Notes under the pieces: generated by a model | Told to the model about the DNA's origin: nothing | Database searches by the model: none | What the model saw: only the letters and a program-made list of their open reading frames with translations | Origin: Aquila chrysaetos chrysaetos | Lineage: Eukaryota; Chordata; Aves; Accipitriformes; Accipitridae | Direction: 5' to 3' | Length of the DNA: 64,000 nucleotides | Assembly: GCF_900496995.4 (NCBI RefSeq) | Contig: NC_044004.1 | Location: 48,142,224 to 48,206,223, forward strand | Position numbers and translations under genes: made by a program | Part shown: one piece after another, positions 63,201-64,000 of the stretch | How positions within the stretch are numbered: the stretch's first letter is position 1 | Layout: each line of letters opens with the position of its first letter

Positions 63201-63481
63201 TTCCAATTAAATCACAATGTTACCGTTTATGTCTTCAACAGGCTTCCTTCAGCACTTTAAAATGTGAGAAAATAATACGGAAATTTAAAACAGAGACAAA
63301 AACCCTGTATCTTCTGTTATTATTACCCTACAGTCAATAATCCAAGAATACCCATGGGGAGAGTGCAAGCCTGATATAAAGCTTCAGTACCACAAGATTT
63401 ATAGTATTAATGGATGTTTGCAGGAATGCAAAGCCCGGTACATACAGGACTGGTGTGGCTGTTTGCCATTCATTCTTCCAG
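54281..63481 (+). CDS. ASIC5: Bile-acid-sensitive DEG/ENaC channel ASIC5, N-terminal part (runs off the window)
   Basis: Six coding exons: 54281-54320, 57894-58200, 60132-60363, 61496-61615, 62610-62759, 63334-63481. Phases match (1, 2, 0, 0, 0, then open 1) and give 332 residues of a protein about 505 long in human. It is a trimeric amiloride-sensitive sodium channel of the plasma membrane, gated by bile acids in mammals. Seen in order: a short cytosolic N-terminus; the DEG/ENaC gating HG pair at His48-Gly49 (STSFHGVHNIV); TM1 at about 62-84; the post-TM1 motif FPAVTFCN (106-113); then the extracellular finger/palm region with GFYLNSSTLLECDFFGKPC, FTEYGNCFTFN, SGRGLHLLFDV, VIHSPKELPRFDG, and the Cys-rich EYPWGEC...CLQECKA...CGC segment. 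TM2 with the GxS selectivity filter must lie beyond 64000. Exon 1 is only 40 bp; it was placed by its ATG, phase, TATA promoter and weak likeness to the human N-terminus, so it is slightly less certain than the rest. Confidence 0.95.
57528..57562. repeat. Perfect 13-bp hairpin in ASIC5 intron 1
   Basis: TACTGTAAAAATC (57528-57540) and its exact complement GATTTTTACAGTA (57550-57562) are separated by 9 bases. It lies about 330 bp ahead of exon 2. The stem does not extend further, so it is shorter than a typical pre-miRNA. Confidence 0.85.
59043..59072. repeat. 15-bp tandem duplication in ASIC5 intron 2
   Basis: TCTATTATAAAGATG is followed directly by TCTATTATAAAAATG, one mismatch. Small local duplication. 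Confidence 0.85.
59931..60131 (+). other. ASIC5: Possible alternative 5' extension of ASIC5 exon 3
   Basis: A second strong acceptor (pyrimidine-rich CTGTTTTCAG ending at 59930) lies 201 bases ahead of the conserved acceptor (60131). Using it would join exon 2 in the same phase and add 67 codons without a stop (beginning R-YGKYPPRNGD). The extra segment contains four Cys and would sit just after TM1, before the finger domain. The human protein, as I recall it, has no such insert. It may be chance; the evidence is only phase, splice-site quality and openness. Confidence 0.3.
61678..61720 (+). repeat. G/T-rich tract with telomere-like units in ASIC5 intron 4
   Basis: TTTGGG-type units (G runs at 61682-61684, 61688-61690, 61694-61695, 61699-61701) lie about 65 bases past the exon 4 donor on the coding strand, then GTTTGGTTGG. 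Three G3 runs and one G2 run approach a G-quadruplex pattern. Confidence 0.7.
62927..62934 (+). repeat. G8 run in ASIC5 intron 5
   Basis: Eight G residues, simple homopolymer. Confidence 0.8.
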
Positions 63482-64000
63482 GTATATCACCATACCATAC
63501 ACTGATCATCTTGCTAGGAGACCTCACCTGCTATTGAACAGCAAAGGAGATGGGGCACATGCTTGAGGGATATCTACAGCTGGGATTAATTAAAATTATA
63601 TAAATTTGTCTTTTTTTTGGTTTTTAATTCAGAGAAAACAAGCAAGATATTTTGTGAGATCTAGACCTAGCATGGGGTCACTGGCTATTCTTAGGATATA
63701 GACCAAAAAACTTGTCAGAAAAGGTTATGCCTCAGGGCTGGGAGACAAGTCTATAGTCTTCAACCTGACTTCCTAAAGAGCTGGAACTAAATCCATAAGA
63801 AGTCATAGATTTTCACATGTACCACTGAAAACCTGCTTTGCAGGTGTTTAGCAACCGCAGCAGAACTGATTGTTTGAAGACAGAAACCGAGGTCCCCCAC
63901 ATGAACCATGGAAAGAGTCTGGCACCAGAAGACAGCTCTGCAAAAGCCAAAAGGCCGCATGGAGCCGGCTAATTAGCCCGAAGTGCAGAGTATAGGTGTA
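63482..64000 (+). other. ASIC5: ASIC5 intron 6 (partial), no exon seen
   Basis: Begins with a GTATAT donor after exon 6. I looked for the next expected exon (Cys-rich segment following VPFLLPG in human) and did not find it, so it lies beyond the window edge. Confidence 0.7.

Overview
This window is vertebrate nuclear DNA, most likely from a neoavian bird. The evidence is several CR1 LINE fragments carrying the avian CR1 3' end, a solo ERV LTR of a type common in bird genomes, no mammalian Alu, B1 or L1 sequence, a CpG island at a housekeeping promoter, and three split genes with GT-AG introns. I rebuilt the exons by hand from splice sites, phase and remembered protein families. No search was run.

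Layout. 1-20.0 kb is gene-poor: a degraded CR1 on the minus strand (about 548-1185), a longer CR1 on the plus strand with most of a reverse transcriptase frame (about 1550-3225), another CR1 3' end (4194-4455), a solo LTR on the minus strand (6731-7313), then about 12.7 kb of AT-rich sequence in which I see no gene. 20.1-31.8 kb holds CTSO (cathepsin O) on the plus strand: a CpG-island promoter, 8 coding exons, 339 residues and a 3' UTR of about 1.9 kb. 31.85-44.4 kb holds TDO2 (tryptophan 2,3-dioxygenase) on the minus strand: 12 coding exons, 406 residues and a TATA promoter. 44.4-54.2 kb is intergenic, with one ancient CR1. From 54.2 kb to the window end lie the first six coding exons (332 residues) of ASIC5, the bile-acid-sensitive DEG/ENaC channel, on the plus strand; its remaining exons, including TM2, lie past the edge.

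The order and orientation CTSO> <TDO2 ASIC5> is, as I recall, the same cluster as on human chromosome 4q32 read in reverse, so this is conserved synteny. CTSO and TDO2 converge, with poly(A) signals only about 90 bp apart. TDO2 and ASIC5 diverge from TATA promoters about 9.8 kb apart. The genes do not form a pathway: CTSO is a lysosomal protease, TDO2 starts the kynurenine pathway, and ASIC5 is a plasma-membrane cation channel.

I found no clearly new biological system. The items most worth checking are an in-phase alternative 3' splice site that would add 67 codons to ASIC5 exon 3, an upstream ORF whose stop overlaps the second CTSO start codon, the tight CTSO/TDO2 transcript ends, an anomalous block in TDO2 intron 5, and two perfect short inverted repeats.
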